Assembly: GCF_029227915.1 (NCBI RefSeq)
Contig: NC_079880.1
Span: forward strand, 25,112,501-25,176,500
Source: Hydractinia symbiolongicarpus
Taxonomy: Eukaryota; Cnidaria; Hydrozoa; Anthoathecata; Hydractiniidae
DNA length: 64,000 bases
Reading direction: 5' to 3'
Made by a program: the position numbers and the translations under genes. Within the stretch, counting starts at the first letter, position 1. Every line of letters begins with the position of its first letter. Below are positions 10,339-21,502 of this stretch, one piece after another. The notes under the pieces are model-generated. The model saw only the letters and a program-made list of their open reading frames with translations, made no database searches and had not been told where the DNA came from.

Positions 10339-11000
10339 ATGCCTGATATCACCAAACTGTATCCGCGTTTGCAAAGTGCACCCGCGCAAGGCGCCGATAT
10401 GCAGGATGACAGTCAGGCTTACAGACTCCAAAAGATTGAGGATATTGAAAAGTACCTACGGGATGAAATTAAGGAGCGAAACAGGCTTGCGAGGAAATTC
10501 AAAATGCATAACACGTGGGTATGCTTCTGTGACCATGGACTGCTTGGTAAAGACGTGATTACGTCCTTGCTTGGGATAGGAGCTATGGCCTCAGGCATGG
10601 GGGTCACCTTGGCATGTGCCATAGGGGGACTCGCAATTGTGGCCAGAATAGGTCAATCAGGTCTCCGGAACGCTTCAAAAAGGCTCCGTGTCAAATTGCA
10701 AAACATGAGGGTATCAGGCTACTCGCGGAAAGTAAATTTAACTCTATCGTCGACCTGATCAGCAAGGTAATGAAGAATGGTGTAATCAGTGATTACGAGT
10801 ATGGCCTGATCAGCCGTTAAAAGGAGAAGTATATGCTATTAAAGGAACAGATGCACCAAGGCTTTAATAGGATTGTGAATAGCATCAACGAACAAGAGCG
10901 TGCCCAGCTAGTTGCGAAAGGCCGGGAGGAGGAAAGGAAGGTGATGCAGGATGAAATTTTAAAAAACGTTCGACCTGCGCAATATGCAAGCGGTATCTAG
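10339..11000 (+). pseudogene. Polinton membrane/coiled-coil protein, frameshifted
   Basis: ATG 10,339 starts a charged coiled coil (QKIEDIEKYLRDEIKERNRL), followed by a Gly/Ala-rich hydrophobic segment (SLLGIGAMASGMGVTLACAI) that should span or bind a membrane. The frame then shifts near 10,700 to KFNSIVDLISKVMKNGVISD and again near 10,820 to a helical tail (EKYMLLKEQMHQGFNRIVNS) that ends at TAG 10,998-11,000. Together they describe one protein of about 220 residues with two breaks. I cannot name the function; context suggests a virion or membrane-associated product. Confidence 0.55.
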
Positions 11001-11101
11001 AATCCCCGCCTGAGTATAGACCCTAATTTGGTATATATTTTATAGGTCTACAAGTCCTGTAAAATATATGGTTTTAATCCTCACTTAACAGCCATTCTTT
11101 T

Positions 11102-11649
11102 TTAAGTCCTTGTATCGGCATTCCGTGATATGTACGTGGGGATAGTAGTTTTTGCCTTGCACATATACCGATGATAGGCCAGAATGGCACTAGCTTGGCA
11201 GGGTTCATCGTAGGGTACTGGCATACCATAGAACTTGGTAGTGATCGCGTCCTTGCAATATTTGAGTTTGGCGTTCACGTAACGGTCAATTTTACAGGCT
11301 GTGTCGTCAATTGCTCGGATATCAGCTCTGAAATCTTGGCCCAAATTTGACGATATTTCGCAACCCAATCAGGGTACTCTTCAAAATCGAGACTCATTGC
11401 CGGTACAGCATTAGCATTATACCGGGTCACCCCATGTGCGGACCAGATTTTAGGTGTTCTTACCCTGAGGGCTACTACACTGTCTCGTATATGGTACCCT
11501 ATAATGTACCTTTGATCCTTACCTCCATTGGCAGGAATGAGGTCTGACACTGTTAGGTATGCTACATTTATATCGTTGATGTCTGTTAAGGTAGCAACAA
11601 ATAAGTAGAATAGTTTTGGATTTACAAGTTCGTTCTTAAATTTCAGCAT
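11102..11649 (-). pseudogene. Unrecognised Polinton protein, one frameshift
   Basis: ATG 11,647-11,649 opens MLKFKNELVNPKLFYLFVAT and continues through VRTPKIWSAHGVTRYNANAV to about 11,330, where the coding signal moves to the frame of 11,102-11,368 (YVNAKLKYCKDAITTKFYGM). About 180 residues in total, soluble by composition. The start overlaps the end of the upstream 11,636-11,842 gene by 14 bases. No family recognised. Confidence 0.5.
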
Positions 11650-11842
11650 CTTCTTTATTGTATGTTTCGAACGACTGCAGAGAATTGCATGTTATTGTAC
11701 ATACGCAACCACCTCCGTTGTATGTAAAATATTCATGGTAGCAGTACCAGCACGAAATTTTACCCTTTACCACAAACCTCCGACCACAGGTGCATCTATC
11801 ATACGCATCCAACATACGCTTACAGTCGTTACATTGTTCCAT
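11636..11842 (-). CDS. Small Cys-rich zinc-ribbon-like protein
   Basis: Intact 68-residue frame. Cysteine pairs C-x2-C (CNDC), C-x-C (CTCG), C-x2-C (CWYC) and C-x-C (CVCT) suggest one or two zinc ribbons. The ATG follows directly on the TAA of the upstream membrane-protein gene (TAAATG), and the 3' end overlaps the next gene, so translation from a shared transcript is likely. Function unknown. One of the few unbroken genes of the element. Confidence 0.6.
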   Translation of the reverse strand: MEQCNDCKRMLDAYDRCTCGRRFVVKGKISCWYCYHEYFTYNGGGCVCTITCNSLQSFETYNKEDAEI

Positions 11843-12052
11843 TTATTTATCACAGTAACAAGGACCATCATCCTCTAGGTTATCAAGACGTTCCCATAGG
11901 TTTTGAATACTCTGTTTATTATACTTCTCCCTCTCCGATTCTTGTACGCATGCTAAAGCTATGAGTGACAGAGAAAGACCGATGCCTGTCAGGAAGGTCA
12001 TGAATACTAAAGTTCTAAGGCTATAGAATTTTGATTGACAGTTGACGCACAT
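11843..12052 (-). CDS. Small single-pass membrane protein
   Basis: Intact 69-residue frame. It has a CVNC motif at the N terminus, a transmembrane helix at residues ~14-33 (TLVFMTFLTGIGLSLSLIAL), then a charged helix with a heptad-like pattern and a C-terminal CYC. Topology may place the charged part on one side of a membrane. Its stop abuts the ATG of the next gene. No family recognised. Confidence 0.55.
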   Translation of the reverse strand: MCVNCQSKFYSLRTLVFMTFLTGIGLSLSLIALACVQESEREKYNKQSIQNLWERLDNLEDDGPCYCDK

Positions 12053-12087
12053 TTATTTAGTAGTATTATCTTACGATAACCTTGATT

Positions 12088-12432
12088 TCAAGCCAACCCT
12101 AAAAATTTCACTTGCGTCAGTTCGCATCCAAATCTTTTGAGGCGTCTCCAGTCCGGGGCAGGCCTTCCTTTATAACGCCTTTTCCACAGCCACAACGATA
12201 TTTCATACGCGTTGTCACATAACTTTCGCTCTTTCACATAAGCCAAGCAGCACGCATCTCCACAAAGGTAGCCCTTGTATATATACTCGCCACCATTGCT
12301 TATATGGGCAGCCATGTTTTCCTTGATACGATAAAATCCAGATTTCGTCGTACCCACCTGTGGAGGGTTGTATCTCATGGGGCACCTGACTTTGTCGCAT
12401 AGTTCTACGGGGCACCAGTAACAGAATACCAT
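12088..12432 (-). CDS. FCS/MYM-like zinc-finger protein (Polinton, VLTF3-like candidate)
   Basis: Intact 114-residue frame, ATG 12,430-12,432. The N-terminal YWCPVELCDKVRCPMRYNP is followed about 40 residues later by YLCGDACCLAYVKERK, a paired Cys arrangement that resembles treble-clef FCS/MYM zinc fingers and the zinc finger of viral late transcription factor-like proteins. If so it would bind nucleic acid and control transcription; this is inference from the Cys spacing. A TATATATAAA tract abuts its start codon on the minus strand. It is the outermost gene of the right end. Confidence 0.6.
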   Translation of the reverse strand: MVFCYWCPVELCDKVRCPMRYNPPQVGTTKSGFYRIKENMAAHISNGGEYIYKGYLCGDACCLAYVKERKLCDNAYEISLWLWKRRYKGRPAPDWRRLKRFGCELTQVKFLGLA

Positions 12433-12442
12433 TTTATATATA
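12433..12442 (-). promoter_or_regulatory. TATA-like tract at the start of the zinc-finger gene
   Basis: On the minus strand TATATATAAA immediately precedes ATG 12,430-12,432. It resembles the motif before the 7,493 gene; late-type promoters with the motif at the start codon are known in DNA viruses, which makes this worth noting but not proven. Confidence 0.35.
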
Positions 12443-12459
12443 CTTCAACATTGCCGAGA

Positions 12460-12900
12460 TTTACTGCGCATGGGTTGATTTTTAGGGAATTCCTCCCTAC
12501 TCATTTCTGTATAATAGCGACTTACCCTTGATATGTGTTGATTTTTAGGAATTGTGCTGGAAATTTTTGGAGCTCCTATTGTGCATACTTTGATGACGTC
12601 ACTACATTGCATTGAATATTAGGGATTTGTCCTTGAGTTCCATAGCTCAATATGGTATGGTACCGCAGCGTGTTGGACGTCACATGTGTGCGCGCACGCG
12701 ACTGAGCTAGAATTTTGGACTCATTTGCTGCATTTTATGACGCCATTGATCATTAGGGAACTACCCCTACTCAACACTGCATGATAGGGACTTACCCCTT
12801 GAATTCCATGGCTAAGTATGGCATGGTGCCGGATTTGTTGTGGTTCACTGTGGGCGTGTGCGTGCGCAGGATGTGCATTGTGCTAGAACATACATGTCCC
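12460..12900. repeat. Polinton subterminal degenerate repeats
   Basis: Related blocks recur at ~12,509, ~12,626 and ~12,781: a TAGGGA(C/T)TT(A/G)(C/T)CC core followed by TTGA(A/G)TTCCAT(A/G)GCT and (C/A)TATGG(T/C)ATGGT(A/G)CCG. A second block, GGGAAxTxCCxCCTACTCA, recurs at ~12,485 and ~12,757. There is no coding potential. The region follows the last gene and is likely the subterminal zone of the element. Confidence 0.55.
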
Positions 12901-15119
12901 TATCTCTATTATGGATTTGTGAAAGTTTACCCACAAAAATTATTAAAAGCAATTCTAGTTTTAAAGACGAAGGTGTCGATAAGCCGCAAACACCGTTAAA
13001 AGTGCGGTCGTTTTCCGGCGAATTCGGCGTTTTGAAAAATATTCACGTATTTTCCCAAAAAAAGCCCGAACAATGCCCGAAAAAAAAAAGATTCGCCACA
13101 AATGACTCCCGAGGAATTATTTAAAAAAGTATAAAAATTAAAATGTGGTATCGAAGTTCTTAAAAGAACTGTTTTTATGATTTTTTATAAGATTTACTTG
13201 ATAAATAACTTATATATAAATTTATTAACCCCTTGCTCTTCAAACGCATTCTTTCAACTGTCGTCCACCATGTTTTTGTTACAAGGTGTTGCATTTCGGG
13301 TATGTTCCGGACGTGTTCGACAATGGAGAAAAAGAGTGATGATTGAAAGAGAGATTCTTCTCTCTGAATCATCATCTGAAGAAGTTAGCAATGATATCAC
13401 ACATAAGGTAGTGTTGAGTGAGCATGAAGTGTCAATCCTCGGACTAGATCGGCCAGATACCAGTGTTGTTAAATGTAGCTCTTTTTTAGCAATTTTTTTA
13501 TCAAAAAGGTTCCTCTCACCTCTTACGTTTAAAGAGGCTATAAAATATTTATGAACACCGTCAATACACCTTAATTTACTTTAAATATTCAATCTTAAGG
13601 AAGGTAACACATTCGAAAGATAAGAAGGCGGAATTAATGTATTACCCATCTAAAAAATAACTAATACTTGCCGAAAAACTAACAACAGCGTCTACATTAT
13701 ACGATACAAGATATAAGAATATTTTAATTTTGATTTCATAAACATTTTTTTTGTTAGATTTCTTATTTGACGCAGCATGGAGCAGTGAATTTTGGCGAGA
13801 CAGCCAAAAACATCATGTTTGTACGTAAGTGTATAATTGATTAATTCTTATCATCGCGAGTACTTGTTTCTTATCCTTATTGTATACTAGTTCTGTTACT
13901 GGCTTTATTATACTTTAAGGAAATTCTCTTTACAGGATTGCAAGCTACTCTGTTTAGTCGCAATTTACTTATTACGGTACAGATGAGAAGAAAGAAGGGA
14001 AAGCAATTGAAGTAGGAATATATTGTGTACTTCGTTATATGAAAATTTCACAGTCATCTTAAAATCACAGTTCACGTAAAAAAGGAAAAGTTAGAGCAAG
14101 GTCTCAGTTTCGAAAATGTGCTTCTATTAAAGGGATGCAAGAAACAGGAAACAAGAAAAACCCTTGTGGTTTTAACACTTGTTCCATGTAGACAGATGAT
14201 TAGCAGTTCTTTTCTCGGATTTCTTTGTTTAGTAGATTACAACAGACAGAATCTATCAATTCTTGAATACTGACACAAGTGCGATAATTATTTAAGTAGT
14301 CAACACACTAAATTACCTAGAACGACCGTGTGATATACGGAAATCCCAACATTATAATCTATCTTTAGGGGATAATACAGCAAATTATAAGGATTGTACC
14401 GTTGGTAAAGTCAAGGAACGCATTTAAAGCTTTCTCCGGTATCCTCCGGATCGAGAAGGCGGTGTTGAAAGGAGGAAGAAAAATATACCTGAAAATAATC
14501 GAAGTATAGAAAAACTTGGCAATAAGAGAAGGGTGCTGCTCCAGTCAAGCGATTCGGAAAAAGAATCATAGCTTAAACCACTAACTTGATTTTGATTTTG
14601 CGGTAGTCTGGGTCCATTGTGGCATGCCTCAAAGGAATTAATTTTCGCGAGAATACATTTTTAAAACTAATTTTGCGACCCAAGCAATGCTTATATTTTG
14701 CGAGAATAAGGTATGTCACATTAAGATAAACATGGAAACAAAAAAGGGCTGTTCGAGTGGGAGAAAGAATCGTATCTACCAGAGAGTCAATAGGCGACAC
14801 AATTATGTTCCTGTTAACGCTTATAGTTCTATGTATAAAAAGGAAGTTTTAGTTTTGTGTATAAAAAAATAGGTTATAGTTTTATATATATAATTTTATA
14901 TTTATATGTAAGAATGTTAATTGTATGTATGTATATGTATGTATATAATATAATTGTTAAACAAATTGACATTTTCAAGATACGAATACTATGTATATAT
15001 TATATTGTAAATCAAAACTTGAGAGAACAATTAAAAAAAAAACAACTAAGAAGGTTGATAATTCCCAGTTAAAAAGATTGTGAAAAGCATCATGCCACAA
15101 CGCATTTGTGTCGCTTTGA
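12901..15119. other. No gene recognised
   Basis: AT-rich sequence. A 126-codon plus frame at 13,177-13,554, including a Ser/Glu-rich stretch (LLSESSSEEVSNDI), is the only long opening; it lacks a clear start, homology or splice context. Short simple repeats (TATG/TATA, 14,880-14,950) occur. The true Polinton end must lie near the start of this stretch, but I cannot place it. Confidence 0.4.
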
Positions 15120-15312
15120 CGTAGCATAACTGTTGCCAGGTTGAGTTGTTCCAACGTTGCTGCAATGTTGCGAATTCATGTTACGATGATTCTCATTCGT
15201 AATCTTCATGCAACGTTATTCTAACATCGGGAGTACCCTTCATACAACGTTATTCTAACATCGGGAGTAGCTGTTGCTGCAACATTGCTGCAACAAATTT
15301 TGTCTGCTGGGT
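15120..15312. repeat. CAACGTT-rich interspersed repeat ending CTGCTGGG
   Basis: Many copies of (G)TTGCTGCAA(C/T) and CAACGTT occur, with an internal direct repeat of about 31 bases at period 35 (from 15,204 and 15,239). It ends with TGTCTGCTGGGTAGG, shared in form with the repeat at 23,041-23,258. Confidence 0.6.
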
Positions 15313-17030
15313 AGGCCTAAACAGATTATTAGGTTCTACAATCTCTTTGAGGAACTATCAAATCACAAAAACATGAATTATTTTTGTAATTTGATATGAT
15401 TCTTAGGACGACGCGGTTTGAACATGTATTATGTACATGTATCTGACACATACTTCTGTTTTTTTCTATGATTTTGCTTAAAAAGTACGCAGGATGCGAG
15501 AACAACCATACAGTTTAGTTTGGCATTCTTATCGCAAGGGCATCCAATCACAATATTATAAGAAAAAATAATTCTTGCGAATGACTGGTTGGAAAATTGT
15601 TTGAAGCACTTTTTAAGGAATCTAGTTAACCAACATAATCTAAGGTTTTAAAGGAAACTGCACCTTTTTCTCGAATGATTATGATTTATCACAAACAATA
15701 TTTAGAACCCAGATGATCTGTAAAGTGGTAATTCATATTATTGTTTTCCGAACCACAATTTTAGTCAAAATTGAGATACCAAAAAACAGCTTACCCATAT
15801 CTATGAAAAGAGCTTTACTCAGGAACTAATGGACACCAAAGTCTAAAACCATATCATACCAAGTTTTAAACTATTATTTCAATTCTGAAGATGGGAGTAT
15901 GTTTTTATCCCGCCTACACCAAAAAGACTCTTAAACCATAAGCCGGTTTAAACTTTTTTTGAAATTGTTATGTGGTCACTATCTTGTAAAAGATGACTCA
16001 CTATCTTGTAAAAGATAATATATCACCGTGATAGCTGTTCGATACTTTTCCAAAACTTCGTAGCAACACAAGGTCGCAAAGAATTTCCATAAAAATTACG
16101 CCACGTTTTATTTTAATTAACATGTCTCGACTTTACCAAAGTCTTCTTCACAATGTTATACAAAGTTAGATACATACACTCTTTATACACAAATTATTCC
16201 AAAATTTATTTAAATATTTCCCAAAAGTACAATTTTATATGAATTATACACAAGCTAATCAATATTGACAAAATAAAATTAGATAAACTAACAAAAGTTA
16301 GTTAAATAAAATTTATATACACTATTTGTTTTAAGATAATTTAATATTTCCCAAAAAGTACCATTTTTTATTTTTATTAAACAAATTTACACGCTTAATC
16401 AATATCAAAGTAACAAAAACGATATTGATTATGCGGCTAACACGAAACATAAAATTAAATGGATAAATTGATGATGCAATGCTTAACTTTTTTATTGATG
16501 TCTGGTTTCAACCAAGAAATATGCATACCCTCTTTGATTTTCCTCTGCCAATCAGTGTCTGCATAATCTAGAACGGAAAAACAATTTTCGTTACATGGTA
16601 ATTTACAGTTAAGATTTGACTACATATGCTTAAATATTTTAGAGTTTTTATCAGTTTTTAAATGTTCTTTTACTCTACTAGAAATGTGCCTGGTGGCTTT
16701 ACCCACATAGCTAGCATTACAACTAGCAATAAATCAATATGTATGAAGAAAAATGTTTATTTAGCAAAACTACTTACAAAAGTTCTAACAAAATTGTCAA
16801 TCATTGAAAAATCCCGCCATCCACTTGTCGCACATATTTCCCCCATCGCTATTTTTTGTATGTATCGTTGAAGTTATTACTAAAAATTTTTGTGTGCGAT
16901 ATAATGCAGTTTTCAATTTAAAAACCTCCTGGTTTCTGTAAAAAATGAGGAAAGATCACTGGAATATAAGCCAATTAGGTGCAATAACCTTATCGAAAAA
17001 AATTGATTCGCATTGCTTGTTTAAATAAAA
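15313..17030. other. No gene; AT-rich with a duplicated block
   Basis: A block beginning near 16,200 (AATATTTCCCAAAAGTAC, then AAGCTAATCAATAT) recurs in diverged form near 16,345 (AATATTTCCCAAAAAGTACC, then GCTTAATCAATAT). No coding sequence or splice signals were convincing. Confidence 0.4.
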
Positions 17031-17139
17031 AGACAGGTAATCCTCGTCGTTATCCTGCCCAGCTGTTTTGTCCAAGCAATTTTATTTTGCGGAATAAGTT
17101 TTCGTAATCAATATAGAAAGTGTTGCGGAGAGGTTGCCA

Positions 17140-17350
17140 AGGGAAAGGCATTAAGCACGGCAAGGAAAGGAAAGGGCAAAGGCAGGCAAGGAAACAGGAA
17201 GAGGAATCAGGAAGGCAGGGGTAGGCAAGGCATGGCAGGCACAGGCATGAAAGGTACAGGCAAGGACATAGTAGGCACGCACCAAAAAAGGCCAAGGAAG
17301 GGTAGGCAAAGAAAGGCACGGTAAGTGCTGGCCAGGCAATGCAACGGCAA
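17140..17350. repeat. Purine-rich GGCA-repeat tract
   Basis: Degenerate short units such as AGGCAAGG, GGCAGGCACAGGCA and GGAAAGG continue for about 200 bases on the plus strand. Minus-strand open frames here (Cys/Leu/Pro-rich) are by-products of the repeat. Confidence 0.75.
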
Positions 17351-17720
17351 GGCAGGGATACATGACGTTAATTGAAAATCTGCACCTTGCAACTCAAAGA
17401 TTGCGTATACTCAATATATCTAAGATAAGTATCATATTAGTCCAGGAGTATAGAAAGTATTGAGGTGCAAATATTTCAATATCTCAAAAAAGTTTTAAAT
17501 TTATCTCAGGTCAATATACAGTGAATCATGTTAGCAGAATTATGTGCCAATACAAGTATTTAAACAATCGGTCATAACGTCATATCACTTTTTGATAAAT
17601 CTGAAATTAACTTGACAACGACATTAAAAGGTCAAGATATAGAAATAATCAGAGAAGTCCACGAAAATGGCAAAACTTTTATCTGGTTTTTTTAAGTGCA
17701 AGAGAATTATGGTTTTCCTA

Positions 17721-17788
17721 GCCCTGTCCAGGATTTGAACCTGAATCTCTCATTTGCATGAGTGTCAAATCCATTAGAGCAATAGGGC
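17721..17788 (-). pseudogene. tRNA-like sequence (decayed tRNA or SINE head)
   Basis: Minus-strand ends pair as an acceptor stem (GCCCTAT with ACAGGGC, one mismatch). The internal promoter B box is perfect (GGTTCAAATCC) and forms a T stem with CCTGG. The D-arm region (GCTCTAATGGA) resembles an A box. The anticodon arm (CACTC/GAGAG) has one mismatch and an eight-base loop, so a working tRNA is unlikely. Confidence 0.45.
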
Positions 17789-18399
17789 ATGAATATATAT
17801 ATGAAAAACTTTACATGTGCATCTTATATACATGCTCACATAGCCTTTTTACTAACTAGGCAGGGCGACTTGGCGTTGAAATGTCTGGTTTAGTCACAAG
17901 TAACTATAACACCTGGCATTAAACGTCTGTTGAGCGATTTATACGTTTTGTAAGCTGTGCGCTTTAGTACAAGTATGCAGTTTATCATAAATTATGTGAA
18001 GCACACACAACAGTATGATGTTACAGGTGTAATATATTTTTTAAATTAATAACTTTGTTGCACTTCCATATAGGTTTAATAAACAAAAAGACAGTTAACA
18101 ACCTGTTGTTATCCTACGCAGCTAAAACAATTTTACTTTGAGGAAAAATTGTAACATTTAAAAATCAAAATACAGTTTATAACCTGTTTTTACCTTCTCT
18201 AAGGTAGTTTATGGAAAAAGTTCCTGTGAAAAATTAATCATGACATGAAAAATTAATCGTAACACAGTTTCTAAAAAACCTTTATTGCAATTTCAGTTTA
18301 AAAAACACAGCGGAAAAAGCCCGTCGTTACCCTTTCCAGCTAAAAATCAGCAGTATATGTTTATTTTGCAAACAGGTTTTCATGACAGTAAGATAAAAA

Positions 18400-19323
18400 G
18401 CTCTTATTACAAACTGAACAAAAACGTTGCTAGAGCTGCACTGGTGTAAAGATCAGGTCAAGTTACAGAAACAGAAATTAGGGATATTATTTGTACATCT
18501 TAGGAAATTAAATAAGAAATAATGAATATATTTAAAGATTTTTAATACACGTTGACGATTGCATGAGAACCGCTTGTCAGAATTTAAAACGCCTCAGTAA
18601 TAATAAATGATGTTGAAAGGGTTTCCCTAGCTATATGTACATATATGTATATATATTGAAATAATTTCAGTTTCTGTAACTTGCGCCGCACTGGTGTATG
18701 CTCAGCACTCTCCCCTGAATGTTAAAATTGAATGCCGTTTGTGGCTGAGTAGCGATTACATGTAACCGACATCAACATTATACATGTAAACATGGATCAT
18801 TAATGGAGGACGGAACGTACTATACTTATAGTTAGCTATGTACTTTAGCTGGCTTTGTTGAGAGTTAGAGACAACAATTTGTGTGGATGACTATCTATAG
18901 AACAAGATATATGTGTTTGTTCATTCTATCTACAAAGTAGAAGTATTTCACGCAAAAAATAGCTAATTTTATGCTAGCTACATTGGTAGTTTCATCCCAG
19001 TTAAATAGTTAAATTTATGCTAGCTTTGTTATCTGTCTGCAAGAATCTTTTAAGCTAGTATGTAGCTAGGTAGTATTGTGTCCTACATTTATATTAAAAT
19101 TGTCAAGGCCAAAATATTTTGTGGAGTCGGATTTTACTACCAAGCACAAGCTATGTGATGGACATTCCCAATTAGAGCAGAATTATGTCATTTACCGTGC
19201 AGAATGTGTAGCAGCTAGCTAGCTCGAAAATCTGTCCTAAAGAATTCTCTTATGATGCTATATCTAGCTTAAGAGGTAGTTTTATACTAGCTAAATTGGT
19301 AGTTTCATGCTAGCTAAGAGGCT
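18400..19323. other. No gene; GCTAGCTA-rich DNA
   Basis: Islands of TAGCTAGC words recur from ~18,830. A block TATxCTAGCTAxATTGGTAG occurs at ~18,970 and ~19,283. No coding evidence. Confidence 0.4.
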
Positions 19324-19485
19324 ACTGTTGTGTTAGCTAGCTTTAGTTGTAAGTAAGGATAAAGAATGGCTCTACACGTAAAAATAGTGATATACTAGGT
19401 ACATACTGTTGTGCTAACTAGCTTTAGTTGTAAGTAAGGATAAAGAATGGCTCTACACGTAAAAATAGTGATATACTAGGTACAT
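19324..19485 (+). repeat. 81-base tandem duplication
   Basis: 19,324-19,404 and 19,405-19,485 are almost identical (ACTGTTGTG(T/C)TA(G/A)CTAGC start, GATATACTAGGTACAT end). Three or so mismatches in the first 20 bases and none seen afterwards indicate a recent event. Confidence 0.95.
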
Positions 19486-21426
19486 GACCTTCACTCCTTT
19501 CTTGAAAAATCTCAATTCCTTTCTAGGTATACATAGCTACCCATAGCACCACCATCTTACTTAAAACTGCATCAAAGAATGATCATATTAAATTGCTGAA
19601 TTACTGTGGGCAAAATTAATTGTGGGCAAACAATTATTATTATTGTTGAAATTATTTACCCAGGATAACCTCTTCAGCTCAACTAGACAACCGCCTAAGA
19701 TATCAATCCTATTTTCATGCCAAGGGCTAAGCAGAAAGGATAGATTTACACTTTTATAGTCTCTGACATGACATAAACCAAATACCTCCCGCACTGGAAA
19801 CGAACGCTATACCACAAGGCTGCGAATCTATTAACTTTAGTCTTTTGCCAATGTTTGTATTATATTAAAAGATGTGGCTGTCTAACTGGTATAGCATAAG
19901 GATTATTGTTTAATAATTTTAGCTACTTTCACTTTGTATTTTTACTTTTTAGGAAGAGATATTTAAAGAGCTAAACAGTCACAACCCCAGCACAAAATCA
20001 AATAATGTTAACAAGAATAAAACCTGGTTAAAGGTGTATTTATTCTTTTCATGGTTTCATTCAATTTAGTATCAGTGACTTTTCTTCTTACACAATATTA
20101 TTGCTTTTTTATATTACCTTCCAGGTGAAACGCAGTCAAAGTAAACAACACTCTCTCTATTATTATATAATACCTTTACATTTTTGTTGTTGCTCCCACC
20201 TTATTTTGTAACAGCCAGCGTTAGGCTGTGTTTTTAATTTTATCAAAGTTATATATAGATATGTACAATTAATTTTTCACATTTCACCAAAACTTGCAAG
20301 CACCAGTGGATATACGTCAACGCAACTTACTATCAAGGTATGACACTAATGCATGGCGGGACTGTTTTTTGTTTTTTAAAACCATATATAGGTCAGCTTA
20401 AGTTTTAAGTTTTTTTGTTTATCGTGAACTTATTCCTGCAATAACACACCGAATTCTATAGCTGTCTTTCATTAGTTATCTTTATATTTTATAGAAATTT
20501 AAAGATAAGCTTGGTTTTGTGAATTTTTAATCCGGATAACACAAGTGGGAATGGAAAAATAATAACTCAAAACAAACCATGGGTTAACGAAGCTAATTTA
20601 TCAATTTGATTTTGTATCACGCTAACCCATAAGTAAAAAAAAGGATTTACAAATTGAAGTATCAATTCTTATTGTAAGGGAAATTAAAAACACATTGGAA
20701 CAGAAAAATAAATGAAGAGTTTACTTGCTAATTCATAGAGAAGATAAACTTGCCGTTACCGTAGCAATAAAAAAAATGTTGAAAAAAAGTAGAAAAACAT
20801 AGAAAAATTGTTGAGTTTTTTTATTTGGTTAATTGATTTTTGATTATTGATTGATTAAACCATACTTTCCAAGTTTAGTAATTTCGCAGCCAGAACCTCA
20901 ATATACAATTTGTTTGTATTGACCGATTTATTTGTTTATTCTGCGCCTGCCTAGTAGTAAAACAACAGGTTCGTAACAGTCTAGGCGGCGGAACACGCCG
21001 AAAAAACTTTTTATATCTATTATTATTAAGGTTAATAGTGCAGAGATTTGTGGAGAGGATGTGTTTTAGCTCTTTTAGCCTTATATTGCCCCTGCTGCGC
21101 CAGCGTCATGGATAATGGGTCTTATACAATGATGCTTCTTTTCCTAAAATACCCGAAGCTATATAAACTTCAAATATTTTCTAAATCACTCCAAATAACC
21201 CACTCCAAATAACCAACGTTTTTTTATCCATGATAAAAAAAATGTTAATGATAGTATAAAGATTTAAAGATGGTAATTAAAATTAGCTTTTGTTTCAATC
21301 AGATTAAGTTATTGTTTCACTAATTTATAAGTATTTATATTGATGGCTAGTTTTGAACTTGATTACACAGAGTTTGTTGTTTTGTACGCAGCGTTTTTTT
21401 TGTTTGTCACATCTCTTTTTATCGAA
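19486..21426. other. No gene recognised upstream of the receptor gene
   Basis: AT-rich, with homopolymer runs. A short TGTGGTATAGCG motif near 19,825 (minus strand) recalls a tRNA-type A box but has no B box. This interval should contain the receptor promoter; no distinct element was identified. Confidence 0.35.
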
Positions 21427-21502
21427 ATGTTTTACAGGGTGGTTTGTTGTTGTTTTTTTGTTGTGATTTGGAGTTGTAGTGGTGAGTGTTCTTCTATAAA
21501 CG
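21427..21502 (+). CDS. Receptor exon 1: signal peptide
   Basis: ATG 21,427 gives MFYRVVCCCFFVVIWSCSGE, a short basic n-region and a hydrophobic core, as in a signal peptide. The exon ends in phase 1 at AAACG|GTACGT. A second phase-1 donor lies 21 bases earlier (AGTG|GTGAGT), so alternative donor use would remove seven codons without shifting frame. Confidence 0.5.

Larger units (their letters stand above)
1..12900. mobile_element. Fossil Polinton/Maverick element (right part)
   Basis: The gene set is diagnostic of Polintons: packaging ATPase, rve-type integrase, double jelly-roll major capsid relic and minor capsid relic, on both strands with little spacing. Codon-level breaks (frameshifts, in-frame stops) occur in most larger genes, so the copy is probably dead. 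The ATPase and three small right-end genes remain open. The left end, including any protein-primed polymerase B and adenovirus-type protease, lies outside the window. The right boundary is not sharp; repeats at 12,460-12,900 look subterminal. No terminal inverted repeat can be confirmed because the other end is missing. Confidence 0.9.
17035..18400. repeat. Scattered copies of a dispersed non-coding repeat
   Basis: Copies share CGTCGTTA(T/C)CCT, CCAGCT, and TTTATTTTGCGGAATAAGTTTTCGTAA-type words. They occur at ~17,035-17,125, ~18,087-18,160 and ~18,310-18,400, with further copies at ~30,227-30,290 and, on the other strand, near ~28,850-28,920. Copies are diverged. No coding capacity. Confidence 0.5.

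Noticed and set aside
13177-13554. 125-codon plus-strand frame
   Set aside because: No clear start, no splice context and no recognised motif apart from a Ser/Glu-rich patch; listed only within the intergenic note.
17050-17392. Three minus-strand Cys/Leu/Pro-rich frames
   Set aside because: Direct products of the purine-rich GGCA repeat.
19790-19840. tRNA-like A-box motif TGTGGTATAGCG (minus strand)
   Set aside because: No B box and no cloverleaf pairing.
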